Shown here: in pieces, positions 36,686 through 47,222 of the stretch
Numbering within the stretch: the stretch's first letter is position 1
How the letters are laid out: every line of letters starts with the position of its first letter
Assembly: GCF_014132355.1 (NCBI RefSeq)
Contig: NZ_BLZO01000091.1
Coordinates: forward strand, 62,001-126,000
DNA: 64,000 nt
Direction: 5' to 3'
From: Okeania sp. KiyG1
GTDB lineage: Bacteria; Cyanobacteriota; Cyanobacteriia; Cyanobacteriales; Microcoleaceae
Made by a program: the position numbers and the translations under genes
The notes under the pieces: generated by a model
Told to the model about the DNA's origin: nothing
The model's input: only the letters and a program-made list of their open reading frames with translations
Databases searched by the model: none

Positions 36686-37554
36686 ATGACAAGTTCGGAA
36701 ACCCTAGATTCTCAGTTAAACATCAAGGCCGATAATTATAAATCTCCACCATCCAGTCCTGGCATCTTATCATTTTTGAGAATACTTGAATATCTATCTT
36801 TTGCCACGGCTATTGGCTCAGGAATTGGTATTTTTTTATTTTCAGATCAGATAAAATTGCCGATAGTTTTAGTAGTTTCTATTGCTCTGTTTATTTTTTT
36901 GTATCTCCTAAATCAGCAATTACAAATCAACTACACTAAAAAATAAAGGATTCTAATCTACTTAAAAAAGCAACCTTATACGGTAATGTTTTACAACTAG
37001 AAAATTCTCCAGAAAATATTCAGATAACTCAAGAAGTAGAAAAAGCTTTACGTTATACTCAAGAGTTAATAGACGATTACAAAAAGACCAGACAAAAAGC
37101 TAGAAATATCTACTATATTTTGCAGTTAGGCACAATAATTTTTTCGGGAGTTACCCCAATTTTAGTCCTTGTTGATAAATTAGAAACTGGTCAGGCTTGG
37201 TTAAAATGGTTACCTGTAATTTGTCCAGCGATCGCTTCTATAGTTGCTAGTGTTGTAACTTCATTTCCTTTCCAAGAAAATTGGATTTCTGCTAATCGAG
37301 TTGTGGAACTCCTAGAAGCAGAACAGGAGAAATTTATCTTAGGGGCAAATGTATCTTATAGAATTTATGATGTAGAAGATACAACTGAACGTGGCAAAAA
37401 AGCTAGAAATTCTATAGCTAATTTTATTACCAAGGTAAATACTATTCATCTCAAACAAGTAGAAGGACAGGAATCATCACAACAAGAAGAGAAAAAGGAA
37501 GAAAAAAACAACTTATCTGCTGAACAGGCAAAATCCTTGTTAAAGAATACCTGA
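36686..37554 (+). pseudogene. DUF4231-type membrane protein gene with a one-base A-run deletion
   Basis: Two frames join if one A is added to the A6 run at 36938-36943: the first ends INYTKK, the second continues KDSNLLKKATLYGNVLQLEN. The 289-residue product would have a membrane hairpin near residues 37-75 and another (YYILQLGTIIFSGVTPILVL, WLPVICPAIASIVASVVTSF) followed by a DUF4231-like helical tail. Such two-helix-pair proteins occur with conflict or cyclic-nucleotide-signalling genes; the role here is unknown. The frame could be restored by slippage on the A-run or the base could be a sequencing error. Confidence 0.65.
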
Positions 37555-37625
37555 AAAATATAGTTTTGAGAAATCTTGGGAGGAAACAAAAACCTCCCTG
37601 AAAAATAGCAACTAAATTTATATTA

Positions 37626-39053
37626 ATGAATATGTTATTAAATAGACCTTCTATATTTACCAGCTTAACTATTTGTTTATTAATGTCAGTCAGTGCTTGT
37701 GCAAATAATCCCGCAAGTAAAGAGCTAGAAAAAGTTTTTGCAGCAGACCCCCAGTTAAAAAATAACCCTCCTTTTAACCAATTAATTCAAACCCCCACTC
37801 AAAACAACCAACAACCCCAACAACCAACACAAATTCCGGCTAATTTTCCCTCAGAAATATCTCCATATCCCAACTCCCAATTAATTGAAAAATCCGAACA
37901 AGAGCAAAAAACAGTTTGGAGTAGCTCAGACCCTACTAACGTAGTCCAAAACTTTTATCAAAAAGAATTTCGAGACAAGAATTGGGAAATTATTAGCAAA
38001 CCTACCGAAGAGGGTAGTGGATCTCTGGTAGCAGAAAAAAATGATTTGCAAGTAGAGATATCCCTTAAACCAAGCCAAGCACCAGGAATAGCAACAGAAT
38101 ATGAGATAGACTATCAACCCAAGAATGAAGAAACGACTAATGTCCCCTCGCCCCCTGTTATCCCAGTCGATCCATCAACTACCCAGCTAGAAACTCAGCC
38201 ATCTCCCAATTTCCCAACATCACCCCAAGCATTACCTATTTCTGAGCCATCTCCAACTGCATCATTACCGACACCTTTGCCCACTCCCGGAGTAGCCGCA
38301 TTACCGACTCCCACACAATTCCCCCCCGGTGGCATACCCCCAGTGCCCACCCCAACTTATCCAGAGTCCCCTGTCTTGAAAAAAGCTCTCAGAGATGTGC
38401 CTTCAGGATTACGCAAATACATAGCAGATTTGTCCAAACTGGGAGTATTTCAGCAGCCACAGCCCCAAAATCAAGATAATCCAGATGCTACTACTCTTTT
38501 AGTCGATCCTCAGAATATTGTCACTAGGCGGGAATATGTTCGGTGGTTGGTGAATACTAATAATAAGATTTTTACTAATAATTCTGCCAAACAAATTCGA
38601 TTAGCAGGGGTCAATGAAGTGCCAATTTTTGAAGATGTCCCGAAAACTGACCCAGACTTTGCGATAATTCAAGGTTTGGCAGAAGCTGGTTTAATTCCTA
38701 GTCCTTTGTCTGGAGATATTAATGTAGTTAAATTTCGTCCAAATGATTTTTTAACCCGTGAGGATTTGATTCTTTGGAAAGTACCTCTAGATTTTCGCAA
38801 GTCATTGCCAGAGGCTACAGTAGAGAAAGTTAAAGAAGCTTGGGATTTTCAAGATGCTTCTAGGATTGATCCTGCTGCTTTGAGAGCTATATTGGCAGAT
38901 GCTGAGAATGATTTTTCTAATATTAGGCGGGTTTTTGGTTATACTAGGTTATTTAGGCCAGATAAAACAGTGAGTCGGGCTGAGGCTGCTGCTGTTTTAT
39001 GGTATTTTGGAGATGCCAAAGAAGGGATATCGGCCCAGATGGCTTTACCTTAA
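37626..39053 (+). CDS. SLH-domain lipoprotein
   Basis: 475 residues. The N terminus has a lipobox (LMSVSAC, Cys25), so the mature protein is lipid-anchored. Residues 40-160 hold a small domain with FPSEISPYPNSQLIEKSEQE and WSSSDPTNVVQNFYQKEF. A Pro/Thr/Ser-rich linker follows (about 165-250). The rest is an S-layer homology region (IVTRREYVRWLVNTNNKIF, FRPNDFLTREDLILWKVPL, PDKTVSRAEAAAVLWYFGD), which binds peptidoglycan or its secondary polymers. It probably ties the outer membrane to the wall, as cyanobacterial SLH proteins do. No partner gene. Confidence 0.85.
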   Translation: MNMLLNRPSIFTSLTICLLMSVSACANNPASKELEKVFAADPQLKNNPPFNQLIQTPTQNNQQPQQPTQIPANFPSEISPYPNSQLIEKSEQEQKTVWSSSDPTNVVQNFYQKEFRDKNWEIISKPTEEGSGSLVAEKNDLQVEISLKPSQAPGIATEYEIDYQPKNEETTNVPSPPVIPVDPSTTQLETQPSPNFPTSPQALPISEPSPTASLPTPLPTPGVAALPTPTQFPPGGIPPVPTPTYPESPVLKKALRDVPSGLRKYIADLSKLGVFQQPQPQNQDNPDATTLLVDPQNIVTRREYVRWLVNTNNKIFTNNSAKQIRLAGVNEVPIFEDVPKTDPDFAIIQGLAEAGLIPSPLSGDINVVKFRPNDFLTREDLILWKVPLDFRKSLPEATVEKVKEAWDFQDASRIDPAALRAILADAENDFSNIRRVFGYTRLFRPDKTVSRAEAAAVLWYFGDAKEGISAQMALP

Positions 39054-39062
39054 ATTTGGTAA

Positions 39063-39200
39063 GTTGCACAGTGGCGAATGATTTGAGATTTTTGATGAAC
39101 AGGATTTTGGATTTGAGAATTGCTAGAATGATTAATATTAGGTTTTTTTTTAGTCAAAATCTAAACCAATTTTTTGCAGTATCATTCGATAATGTGCAAC
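39063..39200. repeat. Inverted-repeat element upstream of tRNA-Glu
   Basis: GTTGCACAGTGGCGAATGAT at 39063 and ATCATTCGATAATGTGCAAC at 39181-39200 are inverted with three mismatches. The 138-base unit has no ORF and lies between the SLH gene and tRNA-Glu. Confidence 0.65.
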
Positions 39201-39278
39201 CCCGAAAATTTTTTTTCATACCCCTTGACATTTATTGAGGAATTCGCTAAGTTAGTAAGAGTGAAAAGAGACAAGCAA

Positions 39279-39351
39279 GCCCCCATCGTCTAGAGGCCTA
39301 GGACACCTCCCTTTCACGGAGGCGACAGGGATTCGAATTCCCTTGGGGGTA
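39279..39351 (+). tRNA. trnE: tRNA-Glu (anticodon TTC)
   Basis: A 73-base cloverleaf. The acceptor stem is GCCCCCA / TGGGGGT with one G-U pair. The anticodon arm is CCTCC-CTTTCAC-GGAGG, giving TTC, and the T arm is CAGGG-ATTCGAA-TTCCCTT-like. CCA is not encoded. In cyanobacteria this tRNA also supplies glutamate for tetrapyrrole synthesis, the pathway of the chlH gene in this window. Confidence 0.95.
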
Positions 39352-39387
39352 TTTTCAATAATTAATAACTAATAATTAATAATTAAT

Positions 39388-39884
39388 AATTAGGGCTTGG
39401 TGATTAAATCTGAAAGTATTGACTGATAAAAGGTCAAGCCATTGTATGTGTTCTAACAGTGCCAGTTTTTTACCCTCAATAGCTCATGCATGTCAGGATT
39501 TTGGCAGACAACAGCGGAACAATTGGGGGACAATTGTTCCAACTACATCTTCTGTAATCCACCATTTCTCCTGACTACTGACTACTACGAAGAGCAAAAA
39601 GACTTTTGAGCGCAAACCCTAATTAGGGCTTGGTGATTAAATCTAAAAGTATTGGCAGATAAAGGTTGAGCGCATTTTTTGGTCTAAAAAAGTGCCAGCT
39701 TTTCAGCTCAAAAAGCTCATGCATGCTAGTATTTTGGGACAATTATGGCAGAAAAATCATTCTTACAATTCTTACTCCTACCTCTTCGCTCATTCCCATT
39801 TCTTCCCCTCCTGGGAGGAGGGGCGAGGGGTGGGTTGTCTCCTACCCTCACCCATAAGACTTTTTGCTGCAAACCCTAATTATT
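39388..39884. repeat. Two tandem copies of an AATTAGGG inverted-repeat element
   Basis: Each copy opens AATTAGGGCTTGGTGATTAA and closes CGCAAACCCTAATT or TGCAAACCCTAATT; the closing bases of the first are shared with the opening of the second near 39621. Within them CTCATGCATG and TATTTTGG are conserved, while the right halves differ (a TGACTACTGACTACTACG string in one, a GGGAGGAGGGGCGAGGGGTG block in the other). No gene in 39352-39933. Confidence 0.65.
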
Positions 39885-39933
39885 AATTATTAATTGTTGA
39901 AAGCTCCCTATTCCCGATTTAAGTAGCGCTATA

Positions 39934-40402
39934 TTAATGATTAGATGGTCTATTTTTTTGCGATCGAATAATCCAGAAACTAATGGATAGAGAAATAATA
40001 GCAAATCCTAATCCGATTAAATCTTCTCCTGTTTTTATCAATATCAAAAATAATAATTTTCCTAGCTACAGCAATTAAAGAAGTAGCAATTACTAACTCT
40101 ACTTGAAAGGTATGCTTGCGGAGATAAGCAGTAACATTTTCTAAAATTTCTAGGGCAATTAAAATATTTAAAAATAGTCCAAATATTTCAAATAATGTAT
40201 CTTTAAATAAAGGATTAGATGTAAAAACAAGTCGTTGATAGATAAAAACTACTACGTCAAAGACAGCAAAAAGAATTACACCTATCAATGCTAAAGATAA
40301 AATTTTAGATACTATGACTTCTATACTTTCAATTAATGTCAAAAAAATCTCTTCTTTTTCAGGAAGAAAAATATTCTTGAGAGTTTTCAGTAAATTCTTC
40401 AT
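39934..40402 (-). pseudogene. PsiE-like membrane protein gene, frameshifted near its end
   Basis: The intact part has four membrane helices and the PsiE-like block LNILIALEILENVTAYLRKH, VELVIATSLIAVARKIIIFD. An extra A near 40041 (GATAAAAACAGG for GATAAAACAGG) changes the frame. The lost ending is readable in the other frame: DKTGEDLIGLGFAII, SLSISFWIIRSQKNRPSNH, stop at 39934. The frameshifted product is 140 residues and lacks the last helix. PsiE-domain proteins are phosphate-starvation-inducible in E. coli; the role in cyanobacteria is unknown. Confidence 0.75.
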
Positions 40403-40560
40403 TTTTATATTTAATTATACTATTGAAATCAATTTTGGCTAAAAATTAGTATTCTTTATTCCCAATTTCCGACCGTTACAGTTTGGCAAGATTATTCGAT
40501 AAATGGGTCTGAGGAGCTTGAGTTCGGATTTGAAAACTGAGAGAATGTTATTTTTTGTTT

Positions 40561-40776
40561 TTAACTTTTTGAGTATGGAACATTCTCTTTTCCTTCTGTT
40601 GTTTGAATATCATTAACATTGTTTTGACTAGCAGCAATAATCAAAGAACTTACTCCAACAAAAACTATTATTCCTACCAAGGCAGCGATTGATAATTTTT
40701 TGATTAAAGGAGGTAATTCGGAGGTATTAGGTACTCCTGAATCTTGTTCTGGTAAATTATCAGAATTAAATGGCAT
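40561..40776 (-). CDS. Small single-helix membrane protein
   Basis: 71 residues. A polar N terminus (MPFNSDNLPEQDSGVPNTSE) precedes one hydrophobic helix (LSIAALVGIIVFVGVSSLII) and a polar tail. This N-in layout is common in small cyanobacterial envelope proteins. I do not recognise a family. Only the helix and the plausible AT-rich leader support it. Confidence 0.45.
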   Translation of the reverse strand: MPFNSDNLPEQDSGVPNTSELPPLIKKLSIAALVGIIVFVGVSSLIIAASQNNVNDIQTTEGKENVPYSKS

Positions 40777-40989
40777 ATTTTCACTCTAGATTTTAGTTTT
40801 GCCTAATTAGAATAAGATTATATCAAGTTGGTAATTAGTTATATAGCAGTGGAAGAAAAGAGTACGGACATATCAACAACTTGCAGAGTATTCGGTGGTT
40901 TATGAAGTACGGTAGGAAGCAGGGACCTTGCATGCAAGGTCCCTACAGAGTAGGGATTAGGAAAGAATATAGTTTTTCCAAAAAAAAAC

Positions 40990-41125
40990 CATATCTACTC
41001 CCCTACTCCCCTACTCCCTACTCCCCTACTCCCCTACTCCCCTACTCCCTACTCCCCTACTCCCCTACTCCCTACTCCCCTACTCCCCTACTCCCCTACT
41101 CCCCAGCTCCCCTACTCCCCAGCTC
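40990..41125. repeat. CTACTCCC minisatellite
   Basis: About 15 units of CTACTCCC or CTACTCCCC in tandem. The complementary strand is GGGGAGTAGGGGAGTAGGG, with four or more G-runs, so it could form G-quadruplexes. A related interior is in the element at 29655. Confidence 0.85.
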
Positions 41126-41188
41126 AAGATAGGGGTTGAAAAGTTTTTGATAAATGGTATTAGCTACGATCGCCACTTTCGGTATCCC

Positions 41189-43252
41189 CTATTCCGTAGT
41201 TTTGAGAGTCATGGGTACAGAGATAGAAACTTTAGTACCTTGATTTTTTCCAGCACTTTCTAAAGTAATATTACCTCCCATCAATTCCATCAAACTACGA
41301 GAAATTGATAACCCCAAACCACAACCATTATAGGAACGAGTAGTCGAACCATCTACCATTACAAAAGATTGAAATAGTTTATACTGTTCGCTTGGTTCTA
41401 CCCCAATTCCTGTATCTTTAATAGTTACTACTACAATGGGTACTTGGTCTATATCATAAGTATTAAGACTTGGTTTAATCTTAGCGTCAATAGTAATACT
41501 ACCAGTTTCTGTAAATTTAATTGCATTATCAAGAATATTTAAGAATACTTGCTTCAGCTTATTGGGGTCAGCTTCTACAGATATGGATTTAGAGATATTG
41601 GATGTATATAGTTGCAGATTTTTTTGTTGAATTATAGATTGCTGAGAATCAATGATTTCATTTAAACAATCAGACAAATTTACTGACTTTTTGTTGACCG
41701 GAAATTTGCCTTGTTTAATTTGCACCAAATCTAAAAGTTCATTAATTAGATTTAGTAAATGAATAGCAGATTTATCTGCTTGATTTAATAATTCTATTTC
41801 TTCTTCTTGACTATCACAAAAGCCATCAAGAATTAATTTTATAGAACAAATGATACTATTGAGTGGAGTCCTCAGTTCATGGGAAATATTTTTCATAAAT
41901 TCATCCTTAAACCGATCTGCCTGTTGTAAAGCAGAATTTTTGTTCTCCAATTCAACAAATGATTTTTGTAATTGTTCGGTCATTTGATTAAATGCCTGAG
42001 CTAATATTGCTAGTTCTTCAATAGGAACTTCTTTGACTCTTTGTTCCCATTTTCCAATAGAGACAGAAGTTGCTGCTTGCTTTAATTTTTTTACTGGTTT
42101 AATAATCAGTTCACAACTGAATAAACCAAAAATAATTGCTATTATTAATGCGATCGAACATAGAGCAATAGTAATTCGAGTATTTGCATGAATACGTTCT
42201 GTAAAATCTGCTTCGGGAATTACTACCAAAATCAACCAATCTAAGCCATATTTATCGCTAAAAGGTACAACTTGTAAAAATTGTTGTTGACCATTAATAT
42301 CAAAGTTCAGTAATAAATTGCTTTAGATTTGATTGAGGTCCTCAAACCTGTCTTTCAGATGTTGGCTGGCGGAATTAACTAAAGGATCGTTACTGTTGAA
42401 AGCGTCAATTAATTCTAGATTCCCATTGTTTTTAATAAAAGATTCAGAAGTGGCGGAACTAGCTATTAATTGTCCATAACGATTTAAAATGAAAGCTTCC
42501 CCAGATTTACTAATTTTCAGCTGTTTGAGAAAGTCATGAAGTTGAGAAAGAGTGAGAGTAGCAGAGACTAAGGCGATCGCATTATTATCATTATTAACGA
42601 CAGGTTGAGTTGCCATAATTTCTACTCTTTCATCAATGAGGGATTTAAACATCTCACCCCAACCTGCTTTACCTGTAGCTATGCCATCTTGATACCATGG
42701 TCGCAGACGAAAGTCGTATTCTGGAACTACTTTTGTAAGATTAGTCCGCACCCCTTGAGCGTTGGTAGCATATTCCTGTAGTTCTCCTTCTGTAGATTCG
42801 TCTGTAATGATGATATTAAATTTATTATTATCTTGGCGACTGACTGCGATCATAGATCCTGATGTAGATGTAATACCAATGACACCAATGGAATCAAAAG
42901 ATTGAATTTGTTGCCATAAATGACGCTCTACATCATTAATTTCTTGAAGATTAAGTTGATTAAGACGAATAGCATTTACATTCAGTTGATTAACCAAGTG
43001 AGGAGTATCTAGAAAAATATTCAGTTTCTGCTGAATACGAGCTGTAATTTCGTCTTGTAACTGATTAGCTAGGTCCTTGATAGCGCGCTTACCATTTGTA
43101 AATGAAAGATATCCCACTAATCCTACTGTTGCTATGATTTGCAGCACAAATGGGACAATTACTATGAATCGTAAGGGGAGTTTTGGTGAGGGTTGGCAAA
43201 ATAAAGGGTTTAGTGGTAACTTTGGCATGATAGCGATCGCTAATTTCTTCAA
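41189..43252 (-). pseudogene. dCache sensor histidine kinase interrupted by one stop codon
   Basis: In a single frame of 688 codons, broken only by TAA at 42323-42325 (LNQI, stop, SNLLLNFDINGQQQFL). Before it are a membrane helix (IVIVPFVLQIIATVGLVGYL) and an extracellular dCache sensor (YDFRLRPWYQDGIATGKAGW). After it are the second helix (ITIALCSIALIIAIIFGLF), HAMP, HisKA with NISHELRTPLNSI, and an ATPase domain (NILDNAIKFTETG, DTGIGVEPSE, GCGLGLSISRSL). No output domain follows. CAA to TAA is a likely cause. The downstream half might still be made as a constitutive kinase from an internal start. It is a paralog of the adjacent gene at 43594. Confidence 0.8.
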
Positions 43253-43593
43253 TTATACAGATACAATTTGCTCAAGTTTTTGATTATTGGGCGTTGGTGA
43301 TTTGAGGTATGATATCATGTCTGGATTAGAGAGAGATAGAACTCCGTTCCGCTTACAGGTTTTAGGTGCGGAATGCTGCGCTTGACCTGTGGCGCAGCGT
43401 TAACGTGCGTTGTGCGCCAGTTAAACAAAAAATTTATCCTGACTATTCCTCTTTTTTCTTCTTTCTTCCCTCCAGGGAGAGGTTAGGGGTGGGTTGACTT
43501 CCCTTCCCCTCCACGGTCGGGGGAGGGGCGAGGGGTGGGTTGACTGCTAAGTAATGCGCGATTAATATCATACACGCTATTGAGCAACGCCGA
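43253..43593. other. Gene-free spacer
   Basis: 341 bases between the two kinases. It has a partial ATATCATGTC end near 43313, the short AGAACTCCGTTCCGC string at 43336, a GCGCAGCGTTAACGTGCG block, and the G/C-rich CGGGGGAGGGGCGAGGGGTG block also found near 16990. No gene. Confidence 0.6.
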
Positions 43594-46500
43594 TTATTTT
43601 TGATTCCAGATTGTAACTCCTTGCCAGTTTGTAGGTATACCCTCTGATAAAAAATTATTAACTCGTTCTAAATAAATTTCCGCCACTTTATCATTTGGAT
43701 TTACTGTTAATACTTTCTGGAAATATTCCTTTGCCATGGTAAATTCTTGTTGTTGATAATGTAAAACTCCTTGGGAAAAATTGAGTTGAACTTTTCTTTT
43801 CAAGTTTAGCAAATATTCGGTTTCTCCATCCATAACTTCATAAATTTTAATGGGATGATTCCGCCCTTTTACCTGGACTAGATCTAAAAATCTAATTTGA
43901 TATTGATTTGCATCTACTAAATTATCAAATACTGCTTCACTAATAATGATAGAAACGCCATAAATTTTTGTTAATCCTTCTAAACGAGAAGCTAAGTTTA
44001 CACTATCTGAAAAAGCATCACCTTGCATTCTTGCTTCTTCTCCTACTATACCTACCATCATTTGTCCAAAGTGAATACCGATGCCAATGGAAATGGGTTT
44101 ATAACCTTGATTTTTCCTAATAATATTGTATTCTGCAACTTCTTTGATTTTAGCAATACCTGCCTTGACACCATCATCTGCTCCATTGGGAAATACAGCC
44201 ATCATTCCATCTCCTAAATATTTAACTATAAATCCAGAATTATCTCTAATTTTTGGACTGACACGCCCTAAATATGAATTAACAAAGTTAAAGTTTTCTT
44301 GGGGTGTCATTGTTTCTGAAAGAGCGGTAAAGGAGCGAATATCAGAAAACATTACTGCCATTTTTTTACTGACATGATTACCTAATTCCACGTCAATTAT
44401 AGAGTCTTTTTTGAGGAACTTGAGAAATTCGTAAGGCACAAATCTACTATAAGAACTGTTGATTTGAGATAGTCTCAAATGAGTTTTTAGTCTAGCATTT
44501 AGTTCATTTTTAGAAATTGGTTTAGTCAGATAATCATTAGCACCAACATTTAATCCTTCTACTAAATCGTAAACTTGATTTTTAGCAGTTAACATTAGAA
44601 TTGGTAGCTCACTAGGCAAGAAATTTTGTCGTAATTTTTGTGTAACTTCATAACCAGTCATTTTTGGCATCATTACGTCTAATAAAACTAGATCGGGCTG
44701 AAAACCTTGTTCAATTATTTTCAAAGCCTCTATACCATTTATTGCTTGAACTATGGAATAATTTTCGAGGGATAAAATATTGACGAGTACCTGTAAATTT
44801 ACTGGTTCATCATCGACAATCATAATTTTAAACTTTTTGTCGGTTTCTAGTGATTTGATAGCATCATCTTTTGACTCTTCTTGAATCACAATTTCTTCTT
44901 CTGTTTCTTCAGTTATAGCTAGATTATTAGCATCTGTAAATTTTGATATATAGGAATTATTACTAATAGCAATTTCTGTAGATATTGGCAGAGTAAAAGT
45001 AAATTGAGAACCTATGTCAATTTGAGATTTAACCCAAATATTTCCTCCGTGTAATTCCACCAGTTTTTTAGTAACTGCTAAACCTAAACCAGTACCTCCA
45101 TATTCACGAGCTGTAGAACCATCAGCTTGTTCAAATGATTCAAATATTCTGTCTAGTTTATCTTCTGCAATACCAATACCAGTATCAGAAATAGTAATTG
45201 CTAATTGTTGGTTTTGGAGGATTGGATGCTGACTATTGAACTGCGAATTTTGTTGTCGGTCGATAATCTCTACCGATATCTCTACTTTTCCAGTATCTGT
45301 AAATTTAATCCCATTACCAATCAGGTTATATAAAATTTGATGCAGGCGATTTTCATCAGCATAAACCGCAGGTAAATCAACAGGAATAGAATTAATTAAC
45401 TCTAAATTTTTAGAACCTATTAAAGATTGACAAAGAGTGACAACTACTTCTGTTATTTCTCTGATGCCTACAGGTTTTAACTGCAACTCCAGATTTTGAT
45501 GTTTTAATTTAGAAAAATCAAGAATATCATTGACCAAATCTGTAAGTCTATGACCACTTTGAGCAATCATTAATAAGTTTTTTTGCTGTGTTTTTGATAA
45601 TTTTCCTGTTGCTCCATCTAACATTGATTCAGCAATTCCAATCATTCCATTCAGAGGAGTACGAAGTTCGTGAGATGTATTTGCCAAAAATTCATCTTTA
45701 AGTTTATCTAATCTTTGTAAATCAGAATTTTTAGCTTCTAAGGTACTAAATGATTCTTGTAATTGCACAGCCATTGTATTAAATGAATTGGCTAATTCTC
45801 CTAGTTCGTCAGAGTGTTTAATATCTACTTTTTGTTGCCAATTTCCTTCAGCAAAATTCTTAGCTGCTTTGTTTAAACTAATAATTGGTATAATTACCCA
45901 TCTAGAGGTTAAAATTCCACCAAGTATTGCTAATCCTAAAGCTACTAACCATAATAAAATTGTATTGCGTCTTTGAATATTAATTTCCTCCATAAAATCT
46001 GCTTCTGGAACTACTACTACAATAATCCAGTCAATACCTAAACCGTATGTTACAGGTTTGATTTCTAGGAAGTGACGTTGATTATTAAATTCAAAACTTA
46101 GCTGTTGACTTTGATTTATTTTAGTCAGGCCAAAGAAGGTTTTTTGTAAGTATTGAGCTGAAGCTTGAATTATAGGTACACTACTTTCTAATGCTGGCAG
46201 TCGTTGTAAATTTTGTTCATTATCTGTAGTCATAAATAGCTCTTCTGAAGTGGATGTGGCTACTATTAATCCAGAGCGTTCGACAATAAATACTTTTCCT
46301 GATTTACCTATTTTTAGCTTGCTTAAAAATTGACTGATTTTATCAAGAGTTAAATGTACATTAAGTATACCTTGACGAATACCTTTTTCATCATAATAAG
46401 GTAACCCATTAGAAATACCAAAATTTACAGTGGAACCATTTCCATCTATCCAAGGATAAATTTTACTCCAGGTAGGATTTCCTGCTTCAATAACAGCTTG

Positions 46501-47037
46501 ATACCAAGGTCTATTTCTGGGGTCGTATGGAAAACTTTTAATTGGTGGTTGGATAATATTTCCCTGTTGATTGATAGTATATTGTTCTATATTTCCTGCT
46601 GTTAAATAATCGCTAATTCCTAATTGTAAGCTTCGATCTTCTAATCTAAATAACCATACTGTTTCTCCTTTTGTAGAGCCAAAACTAATACTACTAATAT
46701 TTGGAAATAGTTGCATTTGTTTGACTAAATATGGTTGCCAATCCCAGAGATTTTCTACATCTAAATTCTTGAGACGAATAGCATCTCTATTAACTTGATT
46801 AATCAAAGGAGAAATTGCTAGGTAGTTTTCTAAATGTTCATCAACACGAGTTGTCACTCCATTTAGTAATTGACTAGCAACATTATTGACTGCTTTTTGT
46901 CCGTTGCGTAATGAAAGCCATCCGGTCAAACCTACAGCAAACATTATTTGCAGCACAATAGGTAATACAAAAACTTTGCGTAGGGAAGCTTTTCGATATT
47001 TATTTTTATTTGAATTATCTAAATATTGAGTAGACAT
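43594..47037 (-). CDS. Hybrid sensor kinase with receiver and class III nucleotide cyclase
   Basis: 1147 residues from ATG at 47037 (MSTQYLDNSNKNKYRK); a TTG 48 bases upstream is less likely. Order: membrane helix, extracellular dCache sensor (PYDPRNRPWYQAVIEAGNPT), second helix, HAMP, HisKA (LANTSHELRTPLNGM, about 455), ATPase domain (NLIGNGIKFTDTG, GGTGLGLAVTKKL), receiver (Asp in LVLLDVMMPKMTGYE, about 782), class III cyclase (MAVMFSDIRSFTALSETM, FIVKYLGDGMMAVF, DSVNLASRLEGLTKIYG, about 890-1060) and a short TPR tail. The metal Asp residues and the Lys of VKYLGD favour an adenylate cyclase making cAMP. This is the CyaC-like arrangement known in cyanobacteria. Frame intact, unlike its neighbour. 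Confidence 0.9.
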   Translation of the reverse strand: MSTQYLDNSNKNKYRKASLRKVFVLPIVLQIMFAVGLTGWLSLRNGQKAVNNVASQLLNGVTTRVDEHLENYLAISPLINQVNRDAIRLKNLDVENLWDWQPYLVKQMQLFPNISSISFGSTKGETVWLFRLEDRSLQLGISDYLTAGNIEQYTINQQGNIIQPPIKSFPYDPRNRPWYQAVIEAGNPTWSKIYPWIDGNGSTVNFGISNGLPYYDEKGIRQGILNVHLTLDKISQFLSKLKIGKSGKVFIVERSGLIVATSTSEELFMTTDNEQNLQRLPALESSVPIIQASAQYLQKTFFGLTKINQSQQLSFEFNNQRHFLEIKPVTYGLGIDWIIVVVVPEADFMEEINIQRRNTILLWLVALGLAILGGILTSRWVIIPIISLNKAAKNFAEGNWQQKVDIKHSDELGELANSFNTMAVQLQESFSTLEAKNSDLQRLDKLKDEFLANTSHELRTPLNGMIGIAESMLDGATGKLSKTQQKNLLMIAQSGHRLTDLVNDILDFSKLKHQNLELQLKPVGIREITEVVVTLCQSLIGSKNLELINSIPVDLPAVYADENRLHQILYNLIGNGIKFTDTGKVEISVEIIDRQQNSQFNSQHPILQNQQLAITISDTGIGIAEDKLDRIFESFEQADGSTAREYGGTGLGLAVTKKLVELHGGNIWVKSQIDIGSQFTFTLPISTEIAISNNSYISKFTDANNLAITEETEEEIVIQEESKDDAIKSLETDKKFKIMIVDDEPVNLQVLVNILSLENYSIVQAINGIEALKIIEQGFQPDLVLLDVMMPKMTGYEVTQKLRQNFLPSELPILMLTAKNQVYDLVEGLNVGANDYLTKPISKNELNARLKTHLRLSQINSSYSRFVPYEFLKFLKKDSIIDVELGNHVSKKMAVMFSDIRSFTALSETMTPQENFNFVNSYLGRVSPKIRDNSGFIVKYLGDGMMAVFPNGADDGVKAGIAKIKEVAEYNIIRKNQGYKPISIGIGIHFGQMMVGIVGEEARMQGDAFSDSVNLASRLEGLTKIYGVSIIISEAVFDNLVDANQYQIRFLDLVQVKGRNHPIKIYEVMDGETEYLLNLKRKVQLNFSQGVLHYQQQEFTMAKEYFQKVLTVNPNDKVAEIYLERVNNFLSEGIPTNWQGVTIWNQK

Positions 47038-47222
47038 AAGTAAATTAACCCTGAGATTGCTATGACTTTTAAATTGTCGAAACAAAAATTAAAATGCTAT
47101 ACTTAGAATAGCAATTTTTAAATTAATTTGATACGTTTATAGATAATTTCATTGAATTGCCTTTAATCATTTTGAAGAAGGAAGAATTCAAGAATTAAGA
47201 ATTTAAAGTTAAGAATTTAGAA

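Noticed and set aside
40990-41125. CRISPR-like array of CTACTCCCC units
   Set aside because: Units are contiguous with no unique spacers of constant length, and no cas gene is near. It is a minisatellite.
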